Source: Bacteroidales bacterium (GTDB taxonomy: Bacteria > Bacteroidota > Bacteroidia > Bacteroidales > G3-4614). From it: a DNA stretch of 42,150 nt. Below are positions 25,979 through 35,194 of the stretch, in pieces; the first letter of the stretch is position 1; every line of letters begins with the position of its first letter. The stretch lies in the NCBI GenBank assembly GCA_017521245.1, contig JAFXDI010000016.1, positions 1-42,150 on the forward strand, read 5' to 3'. The notes below the pieces were generated by a model that worked only from the letters and a program-made list of their open reading frames with translations, made no database searches and was not told the DNA's origin. Made by a program: the position numbers and the translations under genes.

Positions 25979-28915
25979 ATGCTTCGAAATTGTAGAAATT
26001 TAATTGTTTCGTTTGTAAAGAGCCTCTCAATTTTTGCTCTGTTAATGGTAGCAACAACTACATTTGCCCAAACACAAAAGGGTGGATTTGTGCTATCGGG
26101 AAAAGTAATTTCATCGGAGGGAGAAGAGCCATTGGAGATGGTGTTGGTTAAACTATCAACATCTTCTTGGGCAATGACAAACGAAAAAGGAGAGTTCAAA
26201 ATTACCGCTCTTAAACAGGGTAAATACAAATACGAGATCTCATATCTTGGTTTTGAGACCGTTGTTGGAGAGGTTAATGTAACAAAGAACATTTCTGATT
26301 TCAAAATCATAATGCGTCCTATGGGATTGGGACTTGAGGAGATTGTGGTAACTGCCGAAGAGCATAAAATGGGGTCGGCTTCTACTATCGGACAGGCTGC
26401 CATTCAACACCTTCAAGCAAAGAGCGTTGAGGATATGCTACAACTGCTTCCCGGTCAGGTAACTAAAAACCCCGACTTAACTAACGCAGGCCAGGCTTCA
26501 ATTCGTGAGATTGACGCTGGTGGCGATGCAAGTAACTCACTTGGTACCGCTGTGTTTGTAGATGGAGCCCCTATGAGTAACGATGCCAATATGCAGGTTT
26601 TCTCAACTGCCCGTTCAGGTAATAGTTCGTCATTGGCTCAAAATACTATGAACAACCAAACTACCAGTGGTAGAGGTGTGGATTTGCGTTCAATCTCGCC
26701 TGATAATATTGAGTCAATTGAGGTTATTCGTGGTATTCCATCGGCTGAGTATGGTAACTTGACTTCGGGTGCTGTGGTTATCAAAACAAAAGTTGGTACT
26801 ACTCCTTACGAGGCTAAAGTTAAAATTGACCCCAACTCAAAACTTGCATACTTTGGTAAAGGTTTCACTATGAAAAAGAATCGTGGTGCTATCAACCTCT
26901 CTGCTGACTATACTAAATCATTCGCCGACCGCCGTATGACCTACAAAGGTTACGACCGTATCACTGCAAACGGAGCATACTCTAATACATTTATGAAAGA
27001 GACTTCTCCTTTGAGTTTGAACCTTAAACTATCATATTACAGAAACTTAAGTGCTCAAAAGGCTGATGAAAGTATGCGTGCCGATGAGTTGTTGGAGAAC
27101 AAAAATCAAGGTTTCCGCTTTGCTGCCGATGGTATGTGGCGACTAAATAAATCATGGATCAGTAACTTCAACTACGCTGCTTCGGTATCATACAGCGTTC
27201 AAGAGGATTTGTATCGTCAAATTCAATCTGGCTCTGCAATGCCTTTTGCATACTCTACTGATCCGGGCGAATTTAAAACACACTTCCTTCCTGCTGAGTA
27301 TATGGCACAATATACCATTAAAGGTAAACCTCTTACAGCGTACGCTCAATTGAAAGCGAACAAGATGTTTACTTTCAAACGTGGCTCTAATAATATTAAG
27401 GTAGGAGCCGACTATAACTTGAGTGCTAACTACGGTGAGGGTATGCAATTTGATATTATGTCGCCTCCCAAACCAAGTGATGGTCAAGGTGCCCGCCCAC
27501 GCTCATTCAAATCAATACCTGCAATGCACCAGATGTCGTACTTCTTGGAGAATGCAACAGAGTTAACCTTTGCAGGACAAACATTGAATATTCAAGCAGG
27601 TGTTCGTATAAATACACTGTTTATAGATGAACTTGCCAAACGTGGCAATATGACAACTTTTGATCCTCGTGTTAACGTATCATATCAATTCTTGTCACAT
27701 GAGAACAACAAAGTATTTGATGACTTATCTGTTGTGGGAGGTTTTGGATTAGCATCTAAGATGCCGACCTTGCTACACTTATACCCAAACCCTGTTTACT
27801 ACGACTATACAAGTTATAACGGATATGTATCAGGAGACCCTGACCGCACTTTGGCTATTATGACAACTGACGTTATCAATAATAGTGCAAACCCAAATCT
27901 TAAACCTGCAACATCACGCAAATTTGAGGTAGGTATTTCAGGTCGTATCAACAAGGTTAAAGGTACTATCACATACTTTAATGAGAAGTATAAAAACGAG
28001 TATGGATTTAGTAGTGTTCCTCATTGGTTGGAATATAAGAAATATGATACAAGAAACCTTCCTGCTGGTTTTACTCCTATTTATGAGAATGGGACACTTT
28101 ACTATACCAGCACTCCCGGTGGAACTAAAGAGGCTATGGATTACTTGTTGCAAAAACGTGTTGTAACATACCAAATGCCATCGAATGAGAACGAGACATT
28201 TAAACAAGGTATTGAGTACTCATTCAACTTTGGAGAGATTAAAGCAATTAAGACAGACATTATTGTTGATGGTGCTTGGTACTATATCAAACGTAGAAAT
28301 ATTGGTCCTGCATGGAACTCGGATGCTGTTGAGAACCCAAATATGGCTACTGCTTTGAATGGCAACAAAATTCAAGGATTCAATACATACTTGGCTGTTA
28401 TGCCTTCGGGTAGTGGTTCAATAACACAACGTGTTAATACAAACTTCCGTTTTGTAACACACATTCCTGTTCTTAAATTGGTGTTCACAACAACTGCTCA
28501 AGTAGTTTGGTATGAGAGTGCTCAAACTATTTATGAGGATGAAAACGGAAACTCTATGTTTGAATACATTCAAGATTTCAATGGGAAAGAGGTATATATG
28601 GTTCACCCAGAAGGTTTCTATGATGGCGAGGGCAAATATACTCCTTGGATTAAAGAAACTATGCCTTACAATCGTGAGTATCTTGATTTGGTAAACTACA
28701 CTACCAATATGTACTACTACGATAAGCAAACATTCCCTATAACTTGTATGCTTAACTTCAAAATGACTAAAGAGTTCAAAAAGTTTGTTGAACTTTCGTT
28801 TGTAGCAAACAATATTTTGAAATTCTCAAATATGTTCCATAAAGATAAACAAGGAGGTTATCGCGAAATGTACTCTCCTATCTACTTTGGAGCAGAGTTG
28901 AAAATTAAAATTTAA
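25979..28915 (+). CDS. TonB-dependent receptor
   Basis: 978 residues from ATG 25979 (a TTG four codons upstream is less likely). A signal peptide ends near TTFAQ (about 31). A CarboxypepD_reg-like domain (about 40-115: KVISSEGEEPLEMVLVKLST, YLGFETVVGEV) is followed by a plug (about 125-270; VEDMLQLLPGQV, the long variant, and IESIEVIRGIPSAEYGNLTSGAVVIKT) and a 22-strand-type barrel ending FGAELKIKI. It imports an unknown substrate across the outer membrane, powered by TonB. It starts an operon with a DUF4876-like lipoprotein (32 nt downstream) and a DUF6850-like barrel. No SusD is present, so a SusCD glycan utilisation role is less likely. Confidence 0.93.
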   Translation: MLRNCRNLIVSFVKSLSIFALLMVATTTFAQTQKGGFVLSGKVISSEGEEPLEMVLVKLSTSSWAMTNEKGEFKITALKQGKYKYEISYLGFETVVGEVNVTKNISDFKIIMRPMGLGLEEIVVTAEEHKMGSASTIGQAAIQHLQAKSVEDMLQLLPGQVTKNPDLTNAGQASIREIDAGGDASNSLGTAVFVDGAPMSNDANMQVFSTARSGNSSSLAQNTMNNQTTSGRGVDLRSISPDNIESIEVIRGIPSAEYGNLTSGAVVIKTKVGTTPYEAKVKIDPNSKLAYFGKGFTMKKNRGAINLSADYTKSFADRRMTYKGYDRITANGAYSNTFMKETSPLSLNLKLSYYRNLSAQKADESMRADELLENKNQGFRFAADGMWRLNKSWISNFNYAASVSYSVQEDLYRQIQSGSAMPFAYSTDPGEFKTHFLPAEYMAQYTIKGKPLTAYAQLKANKMFTFKRGSNNIKVGADYNLSANYGEGMQFDIMSPPKPSDGQGARPRSFKSIPAMHQMSYFLENATELTFAGQTLNIQAGVRINTLFIDELAKRGNMTTFDPRVNVSYQFLSHENNKVFDDLSVVGGFGLASKMPTLLHLYPNPVYYDYTSYNGYVSGDPDRTLAIMTTDVINNSANPNLKPATSRKFEVGISGRINKVKGTITYFNEKYKNEYGFSSVPHWLEYKKYDTRNLPAGFTPIYENGTLYYTSTPGGTKEAMDYLLQKRVVTYQMPSNENETFKQGIEYSFNFGEIKAIKTDIIVDGAWYYIKRRNIGPAWNSDAVENPNMATALNGNKIQGFNTYLAVMPSGSGSITQRVNTNFRFVTHIPVLKLVFTTTAQVVWYESAQTIYEDENGNSMFEYIQDFNGKEVYMVHPEGFYDGEGKYTPWIKETMPYNREYLDLVNYTTNMYYYDKQTFPITCMLNFKMTKEFKKFVELSFVANNILKFSNMFHKDKQGGYREMYSPIYFGAELKIKI

Positions 28916-28947
28916 CATTCACAAACCACATTAAATAATAAACAATT

Positions 28948-30162
28948 ATGAAAAAATTTCTTTTAACAATTTTACCTTTGGTAGCAGTGCTATTCTTAGG
29001 TGCGTGTACCGGTGACGATGACGGAGACGGAGCTAAAGTGTACACACTTACTGTAAATGTAACTATTCCTGAGGCTTACACTTGGGAAGATGTAACAAGC
29101 GAATCTATTATTGCAAGAAATCAACTTACAGGCGTTGAATACAAGGGCATTAAATTGGCTGATGGTATTTATACTGTAATTGTTGAGCCAGGTGACTACA
29201 ATGTAAATGCATTGTTAAAGACTGCCGATATGAACTTAAGCGGTCAAAAAATGAATGTTAGCGTTTATAACATTGTTGCCTCAACAACTATTGCTGCGGA
29301 AGAGTCAACATCTTCTCCATTGGTTATCAAAGAGTTCTACACTGCTATGTGTAAAACTCCTGCTAATAAAAATTATATGTATGACCAATTCGTTGAGATT
29401 TACAACAACTCTGCATTTACCCAATATCTTGACAACTGCTTAATCGCTCGTACTGAGATTGCGGCTAATACAAAAACCAATTTATGGGGTACTACTACTG
29501 AAGAGATGAAAGCTGTTGCTGTTTCTTCATACATTGCTGGTTGGGTTGGTAATGGTACAACTTATCCTTTGGCTCCAGGTGAAAGCGTAGTTGTTGCTTT
29601 CCAAGCACAAAATCATACTATCATGAGTGACAATCCTGATACAGAAGAAGTTGAGGTAAATCCAAACACTATCGACCTTAGCAAGGCTGACTATGAGATT
29701 GATATCACACAGTACAAACCAGCATATGTTGCTAACCCAGATGTTCCAAACCTAACTATTGTTGCTAAACCAGGTTCTCAATCTGTAAACTTTGCTGTTC
29801 TTCCAGCATTCGGTGCAGGTCTTGTTTTGGCTAAAGTTGAAGACATTGAAACTTACTGCGATGTTAACAACGAGGCTAACTGGGTAACTAAACCAGAGGG
29901 TAGTGATGTTAATCCATACTTGATGATCAGATACAAAGATATTCAAGACGCTATTAACGTTGTTTGCATAACTGAGACTCAAAGAACTACTGCTCTTCCT
30001 GCTCAAGTTGACGCTGGTATGATTTACACATCTGCTATGTACAACGGAAAGGGATTCACTCGTAAAGTTGCTGAGACTGTTGACGGACGTGTTGTTTACA
30101 AAGATACTAACAACTCATCTGAGGACTTCGAGGCTGAGGCTAAACCAACTCCTGGAATCTAA
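28948..30162 (+). CDS. DUF4876-like surface lipoprotein
   Basis: 404 residues. The lipobox is LGAC, with lipidated Cys about residue 20; the following TGDDDGDGA is acidic, matching the Bacteroidetes surface-export signal, so the protein probably faces outward. A first beta domain (about 30-115; YTLTVNVTIPEAYTWEDV) has Ig- or carboxypeptidase-regulatory-like character. The second domain opens VIKEFYTAMCKTPAN and has FVEIYNNSAFTQYLDNCLI, the hallmark of a lamin-tail-like domain (DUF4876 type), with LAPGESVVVAF later. It sits between a TonB receptor and a DUF6850-like gene, an arrangement I recognise as recurrent in Bacteroidales. It could capture the receptor's substrate. Confidence 0.8.
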   Translation: MKKFLLTILPLVAVLFLGACTGDDDGDGAKVYTLTVNVTIPEAYTWEDVTSESIIARNQLTGVEYKGIKLADGIYTVIVEPGDYNVNALLKTADMNLSGQKMNVSVYNIVASTTIAAEESTSSPLVIKEFYTAMCKTPANKNYMYDQFVEIYNNSAFTQYLDNCLIARTEIAANTKTNLWGTTTEEMKAVAVSSYIAGWVGNGTTYPLAPGESVVVAFQAQNHTIMSDNPDTEEVEVNPNTIDLSKADYEIDITQYKPAYVANPDVPNLTIVAKPGSQSVNFAVLPAFGAGLVLAKVEDIETYCDVNNEANWVTKPEGSDVNPYLMIRYKDIQDAINVVCITETQRTTALPAQVDAGMIYTSAMYNGKGFTRKVAETVDGRVVYKDTNNSSEDFEAEAKPTPGI

Positions 30163-30184
30163 TATTTAATAAAAAATAAACTAC

Positions 30185-30220
30185 AAAAGAGTTGCCGACC
30201 AAAGGTGTCGGCACTCTTTT
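30185..30220 (+). terminator. Intra-operon terminator/attenuator
   Basis: AAAAGAGT-T-GCCGAC pairs with GTCGGCACTCTTTT (one bulge) across a seven-base loop, ending in TTTT. It lies 22 nt after the lipoprotein stop and 57 nt before the barrel gene, which shows no promoter of its own, so it may lower expression of the last gene. Confidence 0.65.
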
Positions 30221-30277
30221 CCCAATAGGGAAATATAAGAGAGTAATTATACTCGCACAATTAAAGCAAACTGATAT

Positions 30278-31870
30278 ATGTTGAATTTTAGAAAGATAGC
30301 ATTCGTATTATCGTTAATGGCAACCCCTTTTGTTGCTAACGCAACAGAAGTCGACACAACCGCTGCAATAATGCAGTACAAAGATTGTATGTACTTGAAC
30401 AATGTAGCGTATGGCAATATTAACCCAACCTTTATAAAAGACCTTCCCGTAGATGCTTTTGCAACTTTGGAGGTTAGTTATGGTGCAGAAACGGGTACTA
30501 TTACAAAAGCAGGAAAAGGTGCTTTCCATCAACTCGACAAATCGGGAAAGACTCGCGACTTAAACGTTTCGGTTTACGGAGTCAGAAAACTTCGTGACGT
30601 ATCGTTTGAAGGTGGAATGTCGTATAACAATGGCAAAGATAATAATCGTGCGTGGAATGCTACTCTCTATCAATCAGAACAAAACCCATTTATGCTTGCC
30701 GACTCACTTTTCAGCGACTACTCTACCGAAGAGTTTACTCTTGACGGACGCTTCTCATGGGAGCCAATAGAGTTAATTCGTTTTGGTGTTAATGCTGATT
30801 ATGTAGTTGGTACAACTTCTGATGAGCAAGACCCCCGTTTGGAGACAAAAGGTATGCTCTTCACAATTAACCCTGGTATCGATTTTAAGGTAGCAGAGTA
30901 TGTTAAGATAGGTGCAACAGGAGGTATCCGCCTATTTAACGAAAATGCCAAATATAGCACCGTTGAAACTGGAAATATGTCATCATTCTTCGTTATGAGC
31001 GGTATGGGAACATGTATGGATCAAGGTGGTACTTCGTACCAACGCGAGGCTAAAGGCTTGGCTTACTTTGCCGACCTACAAGTTTATTGGCAACGCCCCG
31101 ATTATGGAAACCTTTTAAACATCGGTTTTGAAAAGAATAGAGAAAAAGCAACCGATGGAGGTACTACATATCAATTCCTTGGCGGAGAATATAACAACAC
31201 TAAAATATTTGCTGAAGAACGCTTCACTTTCACAAAGGGGAAATTTGTTCACAACTTTGAGTTAGGAGCGGCAATGGAGGACATTAAAGGTACTTGGTTC
31301 TATCAAAAAAATGTTGTGGATCCAAAAACAGGTTCTTCTCAATGGGTGGTTATGGATCAAGATGATGAAAAACATTTAGAGAAGAGAATGACTGGAGACT
31401 TTGCTTACCGTCTTGATGTTCTTTCTCGCACAGGACAACCCTCATGGAGTGCTGGTGTTAATGCTTACTTCATAAACTCTGATATGAAGAACAACCCAAG
31501 CGGCTATTATCAAAAATATACAAATATAAAGGCAGGAGCCTTTGTTAAGAAAACTTTCCAAATTAAGAAATCAATATTCTCTCTATCTGTTGGAGGAGAC
31601 TATAAGATGAACTTATCTAACTCATTCTATATGTCGCAAGCTGAAAGATTGAGAGACAAATATACATTCCCAATGTTTGAATATACTACTGCTGACTTCT
31701 ATGATGTTTATGGCAAATTGGAGACTAAAATTCCTATTCCAGGAAAGAAATTCAAATCATACATAGGAATTTTTGCAGAGGCTTCAACTCAAAGATACAT
31801 TGGAGATTTAGACCGATTCAACAAAACAGCATTCAACCAATTTGGCGGAGGTGCTAACTATACATTCTAA
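30278..31870 (+). CDS. DUF6850-like outer-membrane beta-barrel protein
   Basis: 530 residues with a signal peptide (cleavage near VANA-TEV, about 23). The mature protein alternates hydrophobic strands and polar turns, e.g. RFSWEPIELIRFGVNADYV, KVAEYVKIGATGGIRLF and YIGIFAEAS, and ends FGGGANYTF with a terminal aromatic residue, as outer-membrane barrels do. The family resembles DUF6850, which accompanies TonB-receptor/DUF4876 gene pairs. It has no plug, so it is a companion channel or assembly partner. A terminator follows the stop by about 25 nt, closing the operon. Confidence 0.75.
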   Translation: MLNFRKIAFVLSLMATPFVANATEVDTTAAIMQYKDCMYLNNVAYGNINPTFIKDLPVDAFATLEVSYGAETGTITKAGKGAFHQLDKSGKTRDLNVSVYGVRKLRDVSFEGGMSYNNGKDNNRAWNATLYQSEQNPFMLADSLFSDYSTEEFTLDGRFSWEPIELIRFGVNADYVVGTTSDEQDPRLETKGMLFTINPGIDFKVAEYVKIGATGGIRLFNENAKYSTVETGNMSSFFVMSGMGTCMDQGGTSYQREAKGLAYFADLQVYWQRPDYGNLLNIGFEKNREKATDGGTTYQFLGGEYNNTKIFAEERFTFTKGKFVHNFELGAAMEDIKGTWFYQKNVVDPKTGSSQWVVMDQDDEKHLEKRMTGDFAYRLDVLSRTGQPSWSAGVNAYFINSDMKNNPSGYYQKYTNIKAGAFVKKTFQIKKSIFSLSVGGDYKMNLSNSFYMSQAERLRDKYTFPMFEYTTADFYDVYGKLETKIPIPGKKFKSYIGIFAEASTQRYIGDLDRFNKTAFNQFGGGANYTF

Positions 31871-31895
31871 AGATAGATAGGAGTATAAACTAAAT

Positions 31896-31934
31896 AAAAA
31901 ACCTAATTGGACTTAAGTCTAATTAGGTTTTTAT
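31896..31934. terminator. Bidirectional terminator after the barrel gene
   Basis: ACCTAATTGGACT pairs with AGTCTAATTAGGT (one mismatch) across TA, flanked by AAAAA and TTTTT. It can serve the plus-strand operon and the convergent minus-strand gene ending at 31,958. Confidence 0.85.
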
Positions 31935-31957
31935 TTTTATCGGAGAGTTACAAAAAC

Positions 31958-32491
31958 TCAATATTTATACAAATGGGGAGCACAAAAACTCACCATAGAT
32001 CTCTTATTACACTCATCTTTATTTGATATTGATATTCTCAATGTTTCATTAAACTCCTTTGCAAATGATAAAATCTCTTCATCTGTTACTAAATTATATG
32101 CATCCTTTGAAAAACATATATATCTTAAAAAAACCTCTTCGGTTAGGCACCTTACAGCAAAACTTATTTTATCAATAATAGGAACCCCATCTTTATTGAA
32201 AAATTTTTTCTCTCCAAAATGCTTTATGGCAAGAGCCACTACCTTATCTCTAAATTTTGTATATTCACCTCTATTTATATACGGATAGATATAGTGCTTA
32301 CTTTTACGGGATACCCTTTTATAATATCTGGGCTTATACAGAACCAAAAAATGCTCTAACTCAAGTTTTGTTGTATCGGTGTAATATAAATTATATTGTA
32401 AATCCCCCTTAAATATAGATTCTTTATTTTGAGCACTCAAATGAAAACTAAACAATAGAGATAGAGCAATTGTAAAAAGTATCCGTTTCAT
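31958..32491 (-). CDS. Exported hypothetical protein, paralog of upstream gene
   Basis: 177 residues from the preferred start MKRILFTIALSLL (ATG at 32491; an ATG three codons earlier is possible). The signal peptide is cleaved near LSAQ-NKE (about 20). The mature protein has SIFKGDLQYNLYYTDTTKLE, a RDKVVALAIKHFGEKKFFNK segment and a conserved C-terminus ISISNKDECNKRSMV. It is a tandem paralog of the gene ending at 32,539: large blocks are identical and variable positions concentrate in the middle. It follows a 342-aa protein, an arrangement like duplicated immunity genes. No named family recognised; there is no lipobox. Confidence 0.6.
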   Translation of the reverse strand: MKRILFTIALSLLFSFHLSAQNKESIFKGDLQYNLYYTDTTKLELEHFLVLYKPRYYKRVSRKSKHYIYPYINRGEYTKFRDKVVALAIKHFGEKKFFNKDGVPIIDKISFAVRCLTEEVFLRYICFSKDAYNLVTDEEILSFAKEFNETLRISISNKDECNKRSMVSFCAPHLYKY

Positions 32492-32538
32492 AGGTTGCAT
32501 AACTTAGTTAATTATAATTTATTTATAATTGTAAGACT

Positions 32539-33072
32539 TTAATACTTAAACAAATGGGGACTAATTATACTCACCATTGATTTCTTATTACACTCATCTT
32601 TATTTGATATTGATATTCTCAAAGTATCATTAAACTCCTTTGCAAATGATATAATCTCTTCATCTGTTACTAAATTATATGCATCCTTTGTGAAACAAAT
32701 ACGTTTTAAGAATACCTCCCCTGTTAAACACCTTATACCAAAACCTATTTTATAAATATTTGGCTCTCCATCTTTATTGAAAAACTTCTCCTCTCCAAAA
32801 TGCTTTATGGCAAGAGCCACTACCTTATCTCTAAATTTTGTATATTCACCTCTATTTATATACGGATAGACATAGTGCTTATTTTTATTGAATACTTTTT
32901 TATATAATTTTGGTTGATACCAAACATAAAAATTCTTTAACTCAAGTTTTGTTGAATCAGTATAATATAAATTATATTGTAAATCCCTCTTAAATATAGA
33001 TTCTTTATTTTGAGCACTCAACTGAAAACTAAACAATAGAGATAGAGCAATTGTAAAAAGTATCCGTTTCAT
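32539..33072 (-). CDS. Exported hypothetical protein, tandem paralog
   Basis: 177 residues from the preferred start MKRILFTIALSLLFSFQLSA (ATG at 33,072); an ATG nine codons upstream would overlap the previous gene. It has the same signal peptide and overall design as its downstream copy: SIFKRDLQYNLYYTDSTKLE, RDKVVALAIKHFGEEKFFNK and ISISNKDECNKKSMV. The start-to-start distance between the copies is 581 nt. Divergence clusters between about residues 50 and 110 and near the C-terminus. It lies 17 nt after the 342-aa gene and is likely cotranscribed with it. Confidence 0.6.
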   Translation of the reverse strand: MKRILFTIALSLLFSFQLSAQNKESIFKRDLQYNLYYTDSTKLELKNFYVWYQPKLYKKVFNKNKHYVYPYINRGEYTKFRDKVVALAIKHFGEEKFFNKDGEPNIYKIGFGIRCLTGEVFLKRICFTKDAYNLVTDEEIISFAKEFNDTLRISISNKDECNKKSMVSIISPHLFKY

Positions 33073-33088
33073 AGGTTTAATATCTACG

Positions 33089-34117
33089 TTAATTACCATT
33101 TAATATATATAACAGAAAAGAGGGTGATATAGATTCATCAAAGGCTCTTGGATTTTGACTCTTCTCTGGCGACATAAATTTACCCACTTTATTGTATATC
33201 TCCAAATCTTTAGAGGTAAAATAGCCATTCTCAGCAACTCGCACTATCATTTCATCGTATTCATCTTGTAATTCAGACATACCATTATATGAATCATCTC
33301 TCATAAAAATCTTACCTCCTAACAGATCTATTGATTCATCAACTGTATTAAAAATCCCCAAGTTATAATTTACTTGATTAATAATATCCCCCAGGACTTT
33401 CACCTCTAACTCAAGATTCATTCCTGGAATACTCTTGATTACATTCTTTCCATTCCTATTATAGAAATCAACTTGCCCAGTATGTATTAACTCTTCAGTT
33501 TGTTGCGGTAATTGAGGAGTTTGTGTAGAATATGTAATTCTTCTTTTTTCAGTATGTACACGACCTGGAGTTGGTGCAGAGGGAGAATATTGTATATAAT
33601 ACCCTTTGGGGAAAACTGTATTTAATATCTTCTCGCCATATTTATTTTGAGAGAAATAATTAACGCCTTTTGCTAAATGTTCCCACATATCAGAAGGAAC
33701 ATTTTTTGATCTGCTAAAATCTATATTCCTCCCTAAATATGGTGACTTCTTTGTCAAACTTACGGTATCAATTGGCTGAGAATAATTATTATACATAACT
33801 CCAGGATTGTTGTAGTAGGGATGATTTTTTGTAGTTTTTGAAGTTTGTTCTTCGGAGTTTAAGACTCTCATTGATAAAGAATTTGCACTATATTCCTCCT
33901 CCTTAGGCAGAACACTCTTATTCATTTTTTTAAGATGTTCTTGAAAGTTTGGAAGATTTTGGGGCTGATATTCGGGCTTCTCTGCATCCCATACTGAAAT
34001 CCTCTTCTCTATATACCTCCCCCATATAGGAGAATATTGCATACGCACATTGTTCACACTATCCCAATATATAGTATTGCTATCGGGCTCATTACTATTA
34101 TCATAAAATTTACACAT
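33089..34117 (-). CDS. Hypothetical protein, possible effector of an effector-immunity-like locus
   Basis: 342 residues, no signal peptide or membrane segment. An in-frame stop lies a few codons upstream of the ATG, so the N-terminus is complete. The first half is Asn/Ser/Pro/Tyr-rich and looks extended (YSPIWGRYIEKRISVWDAEK, NHPYYNNPGVMYNNYSQP). The second half is more structured, with LELEVKVLGDIINQVNYNLG and an ELQDEYDEMIVRVAENGYF helix. There is no recognisable nuclease, ADP-ribosyltransferase or peptidase motif. Two exported paralogs follow directly, which resembles a toxin with duplicated immunity genes, but the toxin role is only an inference. Confidence 0.55.
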   Translation of the reverse strand: MCKFYDNSNEPDSNTIYWDSVNNVRMQYSPIWGRYIEKRISVWDAEKPEYQPQNLPNFQEHLKKMNKSVLPKEEEYSANSLSMRVLNSEEQTSKTTKNHPYYNNPGVMYNNYSQPIDTVSLTKKSPYLGRNIDFSRSKNVPSDMWEHLAKGVNYFSQNKYGEKILNTVFPKGYYIQYSPSAPTPGRVHTEKRRITYSTQTPQLPQQTEELIHTGQVDFYNRNGKNVIKSIPGMNLELEVKVLGDIINQVNYNLGIFNTVDESIDLLGGKIFMRDDSYNGMSELQDEYDEMIVRVAENGYFTSKDLEIYNKVGKFMSPEKSQNPRAFDESISPSFLLYILNGN

Positions 34118-34508
34118 AAGGAATAAAATTTAAAATTATAAAACAAAAGTAGATGCTACATCTCCATCTTTAATGTTAAATTTATACTATTTGCTATTGT
34201 CCATTATTTATATCTCTAAAACTTATACTATATGAAAGAAAAAAACCGCATAGAATATTGAATATAACAATATAAATAATTAAATTTACAGAAATTTAAA
34301 ACTACTGTTGTAGTAACTAATTTGTAGGGATGCAGACAAAGTATTTGTGAAGCAAATAGAATTGACTAAATGTCAATTCGTACTGCTGTCTGGGGAGCAT
34401 AGTGCTCTATGCGACGGAGTAGGCCTGCCACGTCCAAATAAAAGAGCATCAAAAGAATGTAGGGACGTGGCCCGCCACGTCCGAAAAAAATGAGATAAAA
34501 TTGCAATA
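34118..34508. repeat. Palindrome-rich region upstream of RAYT (REP-like sequences)
   Basis: This gap holds TTTGTAGGGATGCAGACA (34,321-34,338) and perfect hairpins GAATTGAC/GTCAATTC (34,359-34,379) and GCATAG/CTATGC (34,397-34,412). A half REP GGCCTGCCACGTCC lies at 34,422-34,435, and a full REP GGACGTGGC-CC-GCCACGTCC at 34,463-34,482 is preceded by GTAG. The sequence before 34,320 is plain AT-rich DNA with no gene seen. Confidence 0.8.
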
Positions 34509-35033
34509 ATGGGGAACACTCTACCAAAACGGAAAACACCGAGAGCCCAATGGATAGAATATAATACAGGTATATATTTCATTACCGTATGCACCCATAA
34601 TTGGAAGCACTACTTTGGAGAGATAACAGAAGGAGTAATAACATTAACAAAAATAGGTAAATATTTAGCAGAAGAATTAGAAGAAGCATCACAACATCAC
34701 CCTTATATTGAGGTTGTTCAATATGTGGTAATGCCAAACCATTTTCATGCAATAGTTGAAGTATCTGAAAACAACAATACGGACGTGGCAGGCCACGTCC
34801 CTACTTCGGAAGAACGAATATTAAATAGATTGAATGGAAGGAAACCTCTTCTATCAACATTTATAGGATCGGTTAAATCTTCAGTAACAAAATATGCTAA
34901 TAGCATGAATTTGAAATTTAAGTGGCAAAGCAGATACCACGACCACTTAATAAGAGGTGTAAAAGATTGTAACAAGATATCGGAATACATAGAGAATAAT
35001 ATTCTAAACTGGGAAAAAGATTGCTTCTATTAA
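34509..35033 (+). CDS. REP-associated tyrosine transposase (RAYT, Y1/TnpA_REP family)
   Basis: 174 residues. The N-terminus (GIYFITVCTHNWKHYFGEI) and the HUH motif MPNHFHAIVEV (His78, His80) define the Y1-transposase fold. The catalytic Tyr160 lies in SEYIENNILNWEKD after a YHDHLIRGVKD segment. RAYTs are single-copy relatives of IS200/IS605 transposases that cut REP palindromes. A REP palindrome is present inside the gene (34,781-34,804, encoding about TDVAGHVPT) and others lie on both sides. The ATG is within 30 nt of a full REP. It looks intact. Confidence 0.9.
   Translation: MGNTLPKRKTPRAQWIEYNTGIYFITVCTHNWKHYFGEITEGVITLTKIGKYLAEELEEASQHHPYIEVVQYVVMPNHFHAIVEVSENNNTDVAGHVPTSEERILNRLNGRKPLLSTFIGSVKSSVTKYANSMNLKFKWQSRYHDHLIRGVKDCNKISEYIENNILNWEKDCFY
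34781..34804 (-). repeat. REP palindrome inside the RAYT coding sequence
   Basis: GGACGTGGC-AG-GCCACGTCC followed by CTAC, i.e. the REP unit GTAGGGACGTGGC...GCCACGTCC read on the minus strand. It falls in frame at about residues 91-98, between the HUH motif and the catalytic-tyrosine helix. Confidence 0.85.
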
Positions 35034-35051
35034 TAATTTATAGAAACGCAA

Positions 35052-35098
35052 TTTGTAGGGACGCAGACATCAATGTAGGGACATGGCACGCCGCGTCC
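35052..35098 (+). repeat. REP-like sequences downstream of RAYT
   Basis: TTTGTAGGGACGCAGACA (35,052-35,069) matches 34,321-34,338 except for one base, and 35,075-35,098 is a degenerate REP (GTAGGGACATGGC-AC-GCCGCGTCC). A third fragment, GGCAAAGTGCCTCGTCC, follows at about 35,106. Confidence 0.75.
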
Positions 35099-35194
35099 GA
35101 AAAAAGGCAAAGTGCCTCGTCCGTATAAGAGGATAGAATAGTAAAAAGCATTTCTTATTCCTAATTAGAAGAACAAATAACAAACTAACATACT

